Source: Vitrella brassicaformis (taxonomy: Eukaryota > Sar > Vitrellaceae). From it: DNA of 26,259 bases. The DNA is taken from assembly GCA_001179505.1 (NCBI GenBank), contig CDMY01000342.1, positions 86,466 through 112,724 of the forward strand, read 5' to 3'. A model generated the notes under the pieces. That model was given only the letters and a program-made list of their open reading frames with translations. It made no database searches and had not been told where the DNA came from. Below, in pieces: positions 9,408 through 19,974 of the stretch. The translations under genes were made by a program, and so were the position numbers. Each line of letters starts with the position of its first letter. The stretch's first letter is position 1.

Positions 9408-10909
9408 ATGAGTTGTCCCTACGTAGCTGACTGGCGGCCGATTCGAGTCATCGCCAAGGGCCTCGACGACCAGGGCAGAGGCGGCGCGTCCTTCAGGCTG
9501 CACACAGATGGAGCACAAGGCGTCCTCATCGCCGGCGCCAACAGACATCACACATTCGCGGACGTGTGTGAGGTCAAAATCGCGAGAAAAGAGGACGGCC
9601 GGGTGGCCTCCATGACGATGGATCAGCGTGCCGATGCGGTGCCTCGTGCACACTCGGGTGCTGCGTCTGGCAGTGTCGGAGGGAGTGTTTATGTCCACGG
9701 AGGCCAGAACTTCTTCACCGAGGACGTATACGACCATCTCTACCGCTACACATACGGTCAGTCAGCAGCATGTGACGAAATGTGTGTTGATGCATCCATG
9801 GATCTGTGTGGATGCTTTCTCATGTCAGGCAGCGGGAAGTTGGAGCTCGTTGAGGCGTCAGGTGACATCCCCGAGGGCCGCAACTCCCACGCTGCAGCCG
9901 TCCTGATGGATCGCTATGTGGTCATCATGGGCGGGGCCGACCAATCGGGGCCTCGAAACGACGTATTCGTGCTCGACACAGGTACGAAGCCATATGCGGT
10001 GTCCATCGAAAAAGACTCCTTTTCATTGTGCCGCGTTTTCTGGTTGTCAGTGAGTCTCCGGTGGACCCGCGTGAGCCCAACCGTGAGGCCCTCGCGGTCC
10101 GGACCGGCAGGCTCCTCGCATCTCCCGGCTGCCCGAGAGATGCACACACTGACGGCCCTGCCCACACACGCATCGGCAGGGAGCACCGGCGGGGCCTTGC
10201 TGGTGGGCGGCCGCATTGACGGCGGCATTAGCGATGAGGTGTGGCACCTGGGGATCACTGTAGAGGGAGGGGAGGAGGGGGAGGGGGCGGCCATCAGTGG
10301 CGAGTGGACGTATGTGGATAAGACGCCGTTCGCGAGGTGCGCTCACACTGCCAATGTAAGCGAGCCTAACACCGGAACACGAGAACAGACACATGACATG
10401 GCGTGCCGTTTGTGGTTGACGTCGGTCAGATGCTCGCCCCTCTGAGCCCGTCGTCCCCCCATCTGTTAGTGGTGTTTGGAGGCATGGACGCTGCACACGG
10501 CTTCACAAACGACCTGTGGATCGCCGAGGCAAGCGTCAAGCCAACAGGAGCGGCCCTGCCCCCCGTCACCCTGACCTGGCACAACATCCCTTCCCCATCG
10601 CAGCAGCCGGGCAGTTCCTTCTCATCATCGCGGCTGGTGGGCCCCGCTGCGCCGCTGAAGGCTCCGTGCGCCCGTTTCGGGCATGTGAGTGACGTGTTGT
10701 GTGGCGGGGAGGGCTTGGGTGTGCAGCAGGTGGTGGTGTATGGGGGCGCTAGTGAGGAGAGGGAGCTGTGTGATGCGTGGGGCCTCACCGTGGCCAAGAG
10801 GGTGGAAGAGGCAGAAGAGGGTGATTGTGATGCATGCGAGCCAAAGAAAGAGAAAGAGGAGCAGGGAGGGGGAGGGAGCAGGGCGGGAGGGGGAGGAGAG
10901 GCCCAGTGA
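9408..10909 (+). CDS. Kelch-repeat beta-propeller protein, 4 exons
   Basis: Exons 9408-9756, 9829-9981, 10051-10355 and 10430-10909 join in phase to 428 residues. Kelch blades are shown by hydrophobic runs ending in paired glycines, followed by a spaced Trp/Val-Tyr/Leu strand: VYVHGGQNFF, YVVIMGGADQSGPRNDVFVL, LLVGGRIDGGISDEVWHL, LLVVFGGMDAAHGFTNDLWI and VVVYGGASEERELCDAWGL, plus a weaker first blade (VLIAGANRHHTF). About six blades fit one propeller. No BTB, BACK or kinase domain is attached. The C-terminus is a charged Glu/Lys then Gly/Arg tail (from about residue 390), probably disordered. Introns 1 and 2 are 72 and 69 bases and happen to be open, so a single long frame runs through them; the Gly-Gly spacing supports removing them. 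Kelch propellers are protein-binding scaffolds. The partner cannot be inferred here. Confidence 0.85.
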
Positions 10910-10991
10910 GTGACCTAAGTTGGATAGATATCTACTGCCTCTGTTGGTTGTGCATACAGCTGACGTGGGCGGAGTGCTGCCTTGATGCACG

Positions 10992-10997
10992 AATAAA
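10992..10997 (+). promoter_or_regulatory. Possible polyadenylation signal
   Basis: An AATAAA hexamer lies about 80 bases after the kelch stop codon. Whether this lineage uses this signal is not known to me, and no cleavage site is visible. Confidence 0.3.
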
Positions 10998-11077
10998 GAT
11001 GTTGTGTGTTGGATGTATTCCGCAAACGAACGTACATGTCAATATATCGATCGGTTCCTGCCTTCAAGTCCATGAAA

Positions 11078-11456
11078 GACTGACTGACTGACTGACTGAC
11101 TGTGAGTCGAAATGCCCTGCCCGTCACTGAAATGAATCGTCTGAATATCTAAATGACCCCTCCCTCCCTCCCTCCCTCCCTCCCTCCCGCGTTCCACCTG
11201 ATCGCCCAATACGTAAAGTACACCCAAACGTTTGCGACCCACAGACACAGACACAGTACATCATCACCCGCACTCTCACTCTCACACGAATACATGGACA
11301 CGTTCGAATTCATTCATATGTCCAAAAGTCACTTCAAACACACCTACAAAAACCTGACGCAAACGACGAATCCCTACATGTAATGAATGTACCCAACAGC
11401 AGGCGGCAGCAGGCAGGCAGGCAGGCAGGCAGGGAGATATATATGCCGCCAGCTAT
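11078..11456. repeat. Simple repeats in the convergent kelch/MAPEG spacer
   Basis: The 547-base spacer between two convergent genes holds a GACT run (11078-11102), a TCCC run (11159-11188) and an AGGC run (about 11399-11432). I see no gene or RNA in it. The TCCC run gives strong strand asymmetry, with pyrimidines on the plus strand. Confidence 0.8.
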
Positions 11457-12118
11457 TCATTTTTTGTGAATGAACACCATCACGACCCGCACGATGATGC
11501 CCACCATCATGGCAATGAGCACGGAGTAGGCAGGAATGGTCAGGCGCAGAAGCACGCTCACCTTGGCTGACTTGCGATACGTCGCTGCATACCTGCCACA
11601 TCAATTAACACATTGACCCATTCCTTTCATGGTGTGTCCGGTGCGCATGTGGCCGGCTTACGCGTGTCTGAGTATCACCCAGGCGGAGCCCAGAAGCGCA
11701 CCCCATAGAGGGGAGACCATGATGGAAAACATCCACATCAGTGCTGCGTGTACACATACACATGCAGCGGCAAAGATGGCCTGGAAGGGCCTCCCGTGTG
11801 TGTCTGTGTGTGTGGGCCGCGGCACTTACTGAGGAAGATGGGCATCTGCTCCACCTGGTTCATCTGGGCCCTCACGGCCCTCTCAAACTCATCGTTGCCA
11901 GTCATGATCGGGAACCTGATCTGGTGCTTTCGCCTCAGGAAGCCCACACCTACACAATCAAATCAAATCAACGCAATGCAACCAAACAGACAGACAGACA
12001 GTGACACACGCTCACCGAGCACATCGATGAGTTGATATCGGACGATCCATATAATCGTCACTGCAGTGGGCGCCGCATACGCCTTGATCAGCTCCTCGCC
12101 CAGAACCACCTCAGCCAT
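11457..12118 (-). CDS. MAPEG-family membrane protein (microsomal GST-like), 4 exons
   Basis: Exons 12118-12016, 11949-11830, 11743-11662 and 11592-11457 join in phase to 146 residues, the normal size of the family. The diagnostic block is FERAVRAQMNQVEQMPIFL (about residues 53-71), which matches the conserved MAPEG segment between the first and second membrane helices (Arg, Asn and Glu of the ExxxRAHxNxxE-type motif; here Gln replaces the usual His). Hydrophobic segments follow the expected four-helix plan: TAVTIIWIVRYQLI, LTLMWMFSIMVSPLWGALL, KVSVLLRLTIPAYSVLIAMM and IIVRVVMVFI. Family members are membrane-bound, glutathione-dependent transferases, peroxidases or eicosanoid enzymes. The exact activity cannot be assigned. 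It is divergent from the leucine-rich-repeat gene, 218 bases away. Confidence 0.85.
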
Positions 12119-12336
12119 CGGTGTCACAACCACAGTGACTGCTGCTGCTGCTGCTGAACACCTAGAGAGCCTCGAGAGCAGTTGTGCACTTGCAAACGTC
12201 TTGCGCGTGCCTTGTTCGTCACACTTCCTTGCAGGATCTGGCCAAACACCTCCCTCTGGCAGCTGCAGCTAGCCACACTTGCGAGCTTCTGTTGGGTGGA
12301 GGTCGCTGGCTGCACCATATCTCTAGATAAGACGCG
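12119..12336. promoter_or_regulatory. Bidirectional promoter region
   Basis: A spacer of 218 bases separates the start codons of two divergent genes, so it must hold both 5' untranslated regions and core promoters. It includes a CTG run (12139-12156). I find no TATA box or other element I can name. Confidence 0.45.
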
Positions 12337-12930
12337 ATGGTGAACAAGTTGCGCAGCCGTACTTTGGTGCCGTCGAGCGGTAGCAATGCGGCTGGCGCTC
12401 CGAAGCGTACGAGCAAGATAGTGTGTCCATCGAGCGGCGCTGAGCGTCCGCGGACCCGGCGGCAGCGGCAGCTGGCCGGCTGTGGCGATGAGGGCCAGGC
12501 GGGCGGGCCGCCGATGCCCGCCATCGGCATGCTCACCGACGAGTGGCTCGGGGTCTTCTCGTTCGTCGGACTTCACACACTCATGCAGGTCAGACAGACA
12601 AACAAGCAGACAGACAGACGGACGGGTGTCTGCGGCATGCCAGACTTAATGCGTGTGTCTGCCTGTCTGCCTGGTTGGATGTGGTGTGCTCTTTGGTGTC
12701 AGGATTTCCGGCCTGTGTGTCGCCGGTTCAAGCAGCTGACCGGCGAGAGTGTGATGAGCCTGCACGTGACGTCGAGCAACATCAAGGGTGTGCCGCTCGG
12801 CGACTTCGTCAACCTCCAGCACCTGCACGTCACACACATGAACCGGCCGGGCTTCAGGATACTCCTCCGCTCGTTGGGCAGATGCAGACGGCTCAAAAAA
12901 TTGACAGTGGTGCGCTCTCGACACAGATGG

Positions 12931-12961
<31 letters not shown>

Positions 12962-15497
12962 TATGGTTGGGAGAGAGAGATGGAAAGTTGTGTGTGTGGT
13001 CGGTCACTCAGGAGTACTGTCAGCTCGGCAACGACGTGGCCGAGGGTCTGCAGACCTCCCTCCCACTGCTGTCGGACCTGGTGGAGCTGCGCATCGACTC
13101 GTGCAAGCTGCTGGCGGCGACGGTGCACCTGCTGTCGTTCGCTTTCCCCGACTGCCAGAAGCTGACCTGCCTGTCGCTGGCCGACAACGAACTCAAGGGC
13201 ATCCACGTCAACGCGCTGTGCGTCATGCTGCCGCACTGCCCACTGCTGGAGATGATCGACCTCGACTGCAACCGGCTCAACGACTTGGGGGCGCTGCAAC
13301 TTGCTGAGGTGCGTGCAGACAGACAGGGAGCCATCCGCTTGTTCCATCGGGGTGTGTGTGTGTGTGTGTGTGTGCAGGTGCTGCCGCAGATCGGTCGGCT
13401 TCATTCGCTGTCGCTTCGCGAGAACCACATCGGCGATGAGGGCGGGATCGCCCTCTGCGAGGCACTCGCCAAGTGCCAACACATTCGGGACGTTGACCTC
13501 TCAGGTCAGCAGAGAGACAGAAACACACACACAGAGACAGAGAGGGATCCAATGACGATCTCACAGACTCTCTGTCTGTCTGTGTGTTGCGCGTTGTGCA
13601 GACAATGGTCTGACGGAGCTCAGCGCGCCGGCCCTCCGTGCGTTGGTCCGGTCGTCCCCCTCGCTGCAGTTCCTCGACCTGGACGACAACAAGATCTCAG
13701 AGGAGGATATCGCTCAACAAGACCAAGACCAAGACCAACACCCAGACGCACACGACGACCATCACAACGGCAGGGACGACGACAACGGCCACGGTGGTGG
13801 CGCCGACGGCCCCTCTCCCCCACCCCCACCACCACCCGCGCCCGCACCCTCCCATCCCTCGCAAACGTCGCTGCCTGTGGGTCCTCATGTGTCGAGCAGC
13901 AGCTCGTCCGCCCCGACGTCCGAGACGGCCGCCCGGCCGCCCCCCGTGGTCAAGTGCAAGCCGCGGGTGGAGCAGGAGGACGAGCAGCCACGCAACAAGA
14001 GGAAAGCCGACGACAGGTGCGCTCCATGGGCGTGGGTGTGGTCTCCAGCATCGGTCTCAATTACGAGTGTCTGTGTCCGTGTCTGTGAATGTTTCAGTGA
14101 CATGTACGACGACTCGCGCAACGAGCGCGTCGACAACAATGGTGCGGTGACCGGTTTCCGCACTGCCGACGGTGTCAAGAACCCCCGCAAGAGGCGGGCG
14201 GTGGAGCGGCGGGGCGGGGGCGACAATGGCGAGGGCGGGGGGGTGGCTGACCTGGCTCCCATGGACATGGACGAGCTGGCGCCCAACCAGAGGGTCAGAC
14301 ATTTCATGCAGCGCACCGATGAAGAGGTCAGAAAGAGGCAGGGAGGGAAAGAGGTGAGAGACAGACGGGCATTACGTGTGTATGGTTGGTCGGTGCGTGT
14401 CAGTTGGCGGCCGAGGAGGATGATGACGAGGAGTACCAGCCCGACACCAGCAGCCAGCAGGCCGTCGACGGCGATGATCTCGACGATGACGACATGGACC
14501 TCTCCGCGGTCAGCCAGCCACACCACACCACACCACACCACACAGCCATTTCCTACCCCCGTGTGTGTATGTGTGTGTGTGTCAACAGGATGGCATGAAT
14601 TCCGGTGGTGGGTATGATAATTTGTATGACAGCAATGAGTGGGGTCTTAACGCCAACGAGCTGGAGGAGGAGGAGGACGAGGACGGCTCGGACGAGGATG
14701 AGGATGAGGACGAAGATGAAGAGGAAGACGACAACCAAGAGCAGGGTACGTCAACTCAACCGACTGGCTGCCGGGCTGGCTGACGCTCCTGCACACAGAA
14801 CACCACAGAACACACACACACACACACACACGAGGACCGATCGCCTGTCTGCCTGCCTGCCTGCCTGTGTGCATTCAGCCGTTCCTTGGAAGTCTGGTCG
14901 TCTGGGCGTGGGTATGGGCCAGAGCCACGCGGCGGCTCTCATCGCCAAAGTCACGGGTGGATACGCTAACAGACCGGTGAGTGGGTGCGGCGGCACATGC
15001 AAACAAGAAGAGGCAAAGGACACACACACGAGTGCGTGTGTGTGTTGTGTTGTGCTGCTCACGTTTGCAGGGTGAGGAGGAGGAGGACGAGGATGATGAG
15101 GACGACGAGGAGTTCGAGGAGGCGGATCAGGGCGATGGCGATGACGATGACGACGACGAGGACGGTATGTAATGACATACCCACCCACCTCTACCCACCT
15201 CTCCCTACCTCCGCCAGACCCACACCGACTGTCTCCACACATGCATCTATCCCATGCCTGTTGGTTGTGTGTTCCTTTTCATCAGACGGGGATGAGGGAG
15301 AGGTTGAGGACGCCGGCGGCGAGGAGGCAGCAGCAGATCAGGAGGGGGACGGGGAGGGGCTGCACCTGCCCGACCCACCAGGGCACCACATCCAGGGCAA
15401 CGCGGTAGTGCAGCCAGGGGCAGAGGGGCAGCCGGCACCCGACGCCTGGCTGGCTGACGCTCAAGACGTTGACGACGACGACAAGACTGAGGAATGA
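12337..15497 (+). CDS. F-box-like leucine-rich-repeat protein with acidic tail, 11 exons
   Basis: Exons 12337-12588, 12703-12909, 13012-13308, 13378-13504, 13602-14016, 14098-14326, 14404-14508, 14589-14745, 14879-14976, 15071-15164 and 15286-15497 keep phase throughout and give 730 residues. Residues about 66-97 (LTDEWLGVFSFVGLHTLMQ, then DFRPVCRRFKQL) have the F-box pattern. Leucine-rich repeats of the ribonuclease-inhibitor type follow (LVELRIDSCKL, LTCLSLADNEL, LEMIDLDCNRL, LHSLSLRENHIGDEG, LQFLDLDDNKI; about 100-325). The C-terminal half is disordered: a Pro run, basic patches (NKRKADD, PRKRRAVERR) that could be nuclear localisation signals, and long Asp/Glu runs. Exon 9 encodes a less biased WKSGRLGVGMGQSHAAALIAKV segment. 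F-box/LRR proteins usually present substrates to SCF ubiquitin ligases; the acidic tail suggests a nuclear or chromatin partner. The substrate is unknown. The repeat assignment is firm, the F-box moderately so. Confidence 0.82.
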
Positions 15498-16325
15498 ATG
15501 ATCCGACCAGTCAGGTCAGGGAGGGAGGGACATAGGCGGATGGATGGATGGATGGGTGGGTGCGTGCGTGTGTGCGGATGTTTCCATCAGGCCAAGCCAG
15601 TAGGCTGGCTGCACACGTAGCAGGGAAGCCGATGGAGGCGGTCTGTCTTCGGTGCGCTCACACGTGTGGGTGGGCGCGGCTTTGCGTGCGTTTGCGCGTG
15701 TGTGTGCTGCCTGCCTGCCTGCCTCTGCGAACATAACATAGATATCTAACATGCCAGGACGATGGATGGATGGATGGATGGATGGATAAATGGGTGCGTC
15801 GTCGTGAGTGTCTGTCTGGTGAGCTGAGCGATTTTGGTCCACCCGTCCCTCCCTCCCTCCCTCCCTCCATCCATCTCGCTCTCTGCCTGTCTTTCTGTCT
15901 GTGTGGTCATGAGCGGCAGATTTAAGCAACGGGGAGGGTCGGGGAGGGCTGGTTCTCTCTCTCTCCCTGCCTCTCTCACTCCCTCCTCGTCTGTCTGCCG
16001 GCCTCCTGGGTGTAGCGAAAGTGGACGGACAGACAGACAGACAGACAGACGGACAGACGGACAGCTGGGTGTGGTGGCTAGGTAGACGTGCTGCGTGTGT
16101 GCGGTGTGTGCGGTCTTTTCTCGTCGGCCGTGCAGTGCATTTCATGGTGTGCGAGTCGAGTCGTCTGACCATCGAACGTTCAACTCAACCATGTCAGTCA
16201 GTGAGTCATTTGTATGTGTCTGTCAGTCAACCCTAAATTCCCCAACACCGTGGATGGGTTGGATCTATACACCCACCCACTTGGCTAACACACCGCCTCT
16301 GTGGCCACCAACAGGATCAGATCTA
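15498..16325. other. Convergent spacer rich in simple repeats
   Basis: About 830 bases between two 3' ends. It holds GATG runs (15538-15556 and 15761-15787), a CCTG run near 15709-15724, a TCCC run (15845-15868) and an ACAG run (16027-16050). Open frames here are products of the repeats. The last 50 bases before 16326 belong to the duplicated RF1 unit. Confidence 0.7.
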
Positions 16326-17579
16326 TCACCTGCTCGCACCTCCACGGTGGACACCACCTGGCACTTCCTCCTCCTCGGCCACATGTCCCTCACCGTCGCC
16401 ATGGCCATCGCCACCACTAGCAGCACTGAGAAGGAACTCAATCAGCTCCCGCCGCATGGTGTGCAGGGCCGCTGTGTTGTGTTGCGCCTGGATGAGGCCG
16501 ATCAGCGGGATAAAACCATGGCCCGTCTGCAGCAGCGCCTGCGCACCCGGCACGCTGATCCCACCCCTGCCATGGCGTCGTTGGGCCACACACACACACA
16601 CACACAAGTGCGTCACCTCATCCTTCTGCTCTGCTCTGCTCACGGATGCTATACTTACCTGTGGTCAGTGACTGTGTCGCGCGTGTAGTTGTAAGTGCGG
16701 ATCTTTTCGCTCCTGTCGCCCGTGCCCTGGTGCTCTGCGCGCACGTCCGAGGCCGCCTGCCATGCCACCAGGAAGGCACACCATTCGTGTCTGGTGTCGT
16801 GTGTAGGGGATAGGGTGTGTGTGTGTGTGTGTGTGATTGGGGGGCGGGGACTACCTGTGCCTTGGTTCTGCGCTGTATGTCGAAGAGCCGGGCCCTCAGC
16901 AGCGACATGGCCTTGACGCGATTGGAAATCTGGCAGCAAAGGAAACAGACAGACAGACAGACAGATGTGTGTTCGTTTCATGAGTGTCGGCGGCCATGGG
17001 CATGGCTGCGCTGCGCTGCGTGTGTAGATTAGATTACCAGTGAGGATGTGTCGCTGACTTTGACGGCGATTTTGGTGGGTTTGTGTGTGATCCTGACGGC
17101 CGTGTCGGCCATGTTGACGCTCTGCCCCCCCGGCCCGCTGCCCCGCATGCTCTCGATCTTCAAATCGCCAGAAGATATCGACACTACACACACAGCCACA
17201 CACACATATCACAGATAAGGCACGACCCACCTGCTCCCCTCTCTGTGCCCATCTCCCTCTCTTGCCTTCAGTCGTGTCAGCCTTGGGCAGGACGACCACC
17301 GATGCGGCACTGGTGTGGATGCGCCCCATCCTCTCCGTCTTGGGCACCCGCTGCACCCGGTGGACCCCGCCCTCCCACTTGAGCCAGCCGTGGGGGGCGG
17401 CCGCACTGCCGCTCACCTCGGCGATGGCCTCCCTGTAGCCCTCACCGCCCCCCTCTGAGGACCGCTGGACGTCCAGCGGCGTGAAGGTGAGCGCAAGGGC
17501 GGTGCATGCGCTCTCGTACATGTGGAAGAGCTCACGGGCGAAAAGGCACGCCTCCTGCCCACCCACACCCGGACGGACC
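16271..17579 (-). repeat. Tandem duplication unit, RF1 exons 2-6, copy 1
   Basis: Nearly identical to 18605-19934, introns included; differences are a few substitutions and microsatellite length changes. The left edge is around acccacccacttggct. The right edge is at 17579, immediately after the first codons of exon 2, where the other copy continues into a CA-rich intron and this copy changes to unrelated sequence. The unit is about 1.3 kb and the copies are 2.33 kb apart, in the same orientation. Confidence 0.92.
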
Positions 17580-18043
17580 ACACTGAAAAACAAGTCAGTC
17601 GGTTATAAAAGGGTCGTTCCAGTAGTTTTCGCACTAACCACCAGTGGTCTTGGTTCTTGTCTATCAGTGGTATGTGGGCCTACAGGTGGCCATCAATGGT
17701 CATCCTACGGTCAAAAGTGGCAGAATGGTGACATTTTTGTGCGCTTGTGTAGCGTCGTCAGTTTTGCTGACCTGCCCCTCTCTCTTGGCACGTGTGTCAC
17801 CAACTCAAGGGTGCACCAGATCCATGTGTCGGATGGGCCGGGCGACACCCACAGAGCCAACCACGGGCCTGCGGAGATGGACAGAAAATGGCTTGAGAGG
17901 GAGGGTTCAGAGAGAAGTTCCGCAGAGGCCAATTGGTCGGCGCATAGCAAAGCCTTCATCGAGAGCAATCCTCTGGCACCCGAATGAGCCTCGGGGTCTT
18001 GGCACAACACGCCATCTCGACCTGCACACCCAGACAGACGCAC
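16326..18043 (-). CDS. 5'-replaced copy of the organellar release factor (chimeric RF1)
   Basis: Exons 2-6 of RF1 are all intact here: 17582-17266, 17183-17038, 16929-16855, 16756-16659 and 16566-16326, with the codon-reading PKT, the GGQ loop ([11 protein letters not shown]) and the stop preserved. The usual first exon is missing. Just upstream is a good acceptor (gtttttcag before 17582) that leaves one base of a codon, and a minus-strand open exon 18043-17772 ends at a cag/gtcagc donor leaving the matching two bases, so a 382-residue chimera is possible. Its first 90 residues ([11 protein letters not shown] at the start) resemble nothing I know. Against the full copy I count only two amino-acid changes in the shared part (Lys to Gln near DVKRSS and Asp to Glu near the end) and several silent ones. 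It could equally be a very young pseudogene. Evidence for exons 2-6 is strong and for the first exon weak. Confidence 0.55.
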
Positions 18044-18604
18044 ACACAGAGAGAGATGTCAGCTTACTTGTCCTTCTGGCTGCTCCTGACTGCGTGTATG
18101 GCCTTCCTGTGAGCCTTTCTGCGGAGATCTGCGGTTTGTGCGGTCTATTGCAGCACTTCTAAGCTCGCAGGGCTTGAAACCCCACACCCTAAACCCTAAT
18201 TATGCTATGTAGGGTTTGCGAATTTCGTGAATGCGGTTGTGCAGGAGTGCGCAGCACGCAGGCAGGCACCTTCCCACACACGGATGTGCGCAGGGGTGGG
18301 CTGTGTGTGCAGAGAGGGAGGGAGGGAGGGGGCTTGCACTGCGCATGTGCCCCTCTCTCTCTGTCTCTGTGCGTGTGTGTGTGTGTGTCGATGTGTGTGT
18401 GTTCATGCCTGCCTGCCTGTCTGCCTGCCTTTAAGGTTGCGTGCGCTCGTGGCCCATTCATCATTCCAATGCATTCATCGGCCATTCATTCAGTCAGCAG
18501 CCCATCCGTGACAGTCTGATTGATTATGTCTTTCTTTGCAGTTTGAGAGGGGCACAGACAGACACACAGACACACACACACACAGACACACACACACACA
18601 CAGA
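18044..18604. other. Spacer between the two RF1 copies
   Basis: No gene supported. It contains a telomere-repeat-like inverted motif (18187-18217), a GGGA run near 18314-18331, TG-rich and CTGC runs (18371-18431) and a CA/ACAG run (18553-18602) that abuts the start of the second duplicated unit. Confidence 0.6.
18187..18217. repeat. Telomere-like motif with inverted partner
   Basis: The sequence ccctaaaccctaa (nearly two units of the TTTAGGG telomere repeat) is followed eleven bases later by tagggttt, so aaacccta and tagggttt form an eight-base inverted repeat. It could be a scar of break repair with telomeric DNA, a telo-box-like promoter element, or chance. Confidence 0.5.
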
Positions 18605-19934
18605 CCCACCCACTTGGCTATGCACACCGCCTCTGTGGCCACCAACAGGATCAGATCTATCACCTGCTCGCACCTCCACGGTGGACACCACCTGGCACTT
18701 CCTCCTCCTCGGCCACATGTCCGTCACCATCGCCATGGCCATCGCCACCACTAGCAGCACTGAGAAGGAACTCAATCAGTTCCCGCCGCATGGTGTGCAG
18801 GGCCGCTGTGTTGTGTTGCGCCTGGATGAGGCCGATCAGCGGGATAAAACCATGGCCCGTCTGCAGCAGCGCCTGCGCACCCGGTACGCTGATCCCACCC
18901 CTGCCATGGCGTCGTTGGGCCACACACACACACACACACACACACACAAGTGCGTCACCTCATCCTTCTGCTCTGCTCTGCTCACGGATGCTATACTTAC
19001 CTGTGGTCAGTGACTGTGTCGCGCGTGTAGTTGTAAGTGCGGATCTTTTCGCTCCTGTCGCCCGTGCCCTGGTGCTCTGCGCGCACGTCCGAGGCCGCCT
19101 GCCATGCCACCAGGAAGGCACACCATTCGTGTCTGGTGTCGTGTGTAGGGGATAGGGTGTGTGTGTGTGTGTGTGTGTGTCATTGGGGGGCGGGGACTAC
19201 CTGTGCCTTGGTTCTGCGCTGTATGTCGAAGAGCCGGGCCCTCAGCAGCGACATGGCCTTGACGCGATTGGAAATCTGGCAGCAAAAGAAGCAGACAGAC
19301 AGACAGACAGACAGACAGATGTGTGTTCGTTTCATGAGTGTCGGCGGCCATGGGCATGGCTGCGCTGCGCTGCGTGTGTAGATTAGATTACCAGTGAGGA
19401 TGTGTCGCTGACTTTGACGGCGATTTTGGTGGGTTTGTGTGTGATCCTGACGGCCGTGTCGGCCATGTTGACGCTCTGCCCCCCCGGCCCGCTGCCCCGC
19501 ATGCTCTCGATCTTCAAATCGCCAGAAGATATCGACACTACACACACACACACACACACACATATCACAGATAAGGCACGACCCACTCCTCCCCTCTCTG
19601 TGCCCATCTCCCTCTCTTGCCTTCAGTCGTGTCAGCCTTGGGCAGGACGACCACCGATGCGGCACTGGTGTGGATGCGCCCCATCCTCTCCGTCTTGGGC
19701 ACCCGCTGCACCCGGTGGACCCCGCCCTCCCACTTGAGCCAGCCGTGGGGGGCGGCCGCACTGCCGCTCACCTCGGCGATGGCCTCCCTGTAGCCCTCAC
19801 CGCCCCCCTCTGAAGACCGCTTGACGTCCAGCGGCGTGAAGGTGAGCGCGAGGGCGGTGCATGCGCTCTCGTACATGTGGAAGAGCTCACGGGCGAAAAG
19901 GCACGCCTCCTGCCCACCCACGCCCGGACGGACC
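18605..19934 (-). repeat. Tandem duplication unit, RF1 exons 2-6, copy 2
   Basis: The partner of 16271-17579, within the complete RF1 gene. All five exons have identical lengths in both copies (exon 2 counted from its Val codon). Intron lengths differ only by expansion of CA and GACA tracts, for example near 18923-18948, 19298-19318 and 19541-19562. Confidence 0.92.
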
Positions 19935-19936
19935 TG

Positions 19937-19974
<38 letters not shown>

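Noticed and set aside
12646-13482. Minus-strand open frame of 278 residues
   Set aside because: Antisense of the leucine-rich-repeat exons. The plus-strand reading has clear LRR periodicity and phased splice sites.
13885-14541. Minus-strand open frame of 218 residues
   Set aside because: Antisense of the disordered acidic exons, made open by GC-rich biased codons.
15516-16172. Minus-strand open frame of 218 residues in the convergent spacer
   Set aside because: Its sequence is dominated by translated GATG, TCCC and ACAG repeats (IHPSIHPS, CPSVCLSV). There is no splice structure or homology.
17208-17266. Extension of RF1 exon 2 to the gagcag/gtgggt donor in the chimeric copy
   Set aside because: It would add [12 protein letters not shown] and then shift phase against SISSGDLKI. 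The GC donor fits the family and both copies.
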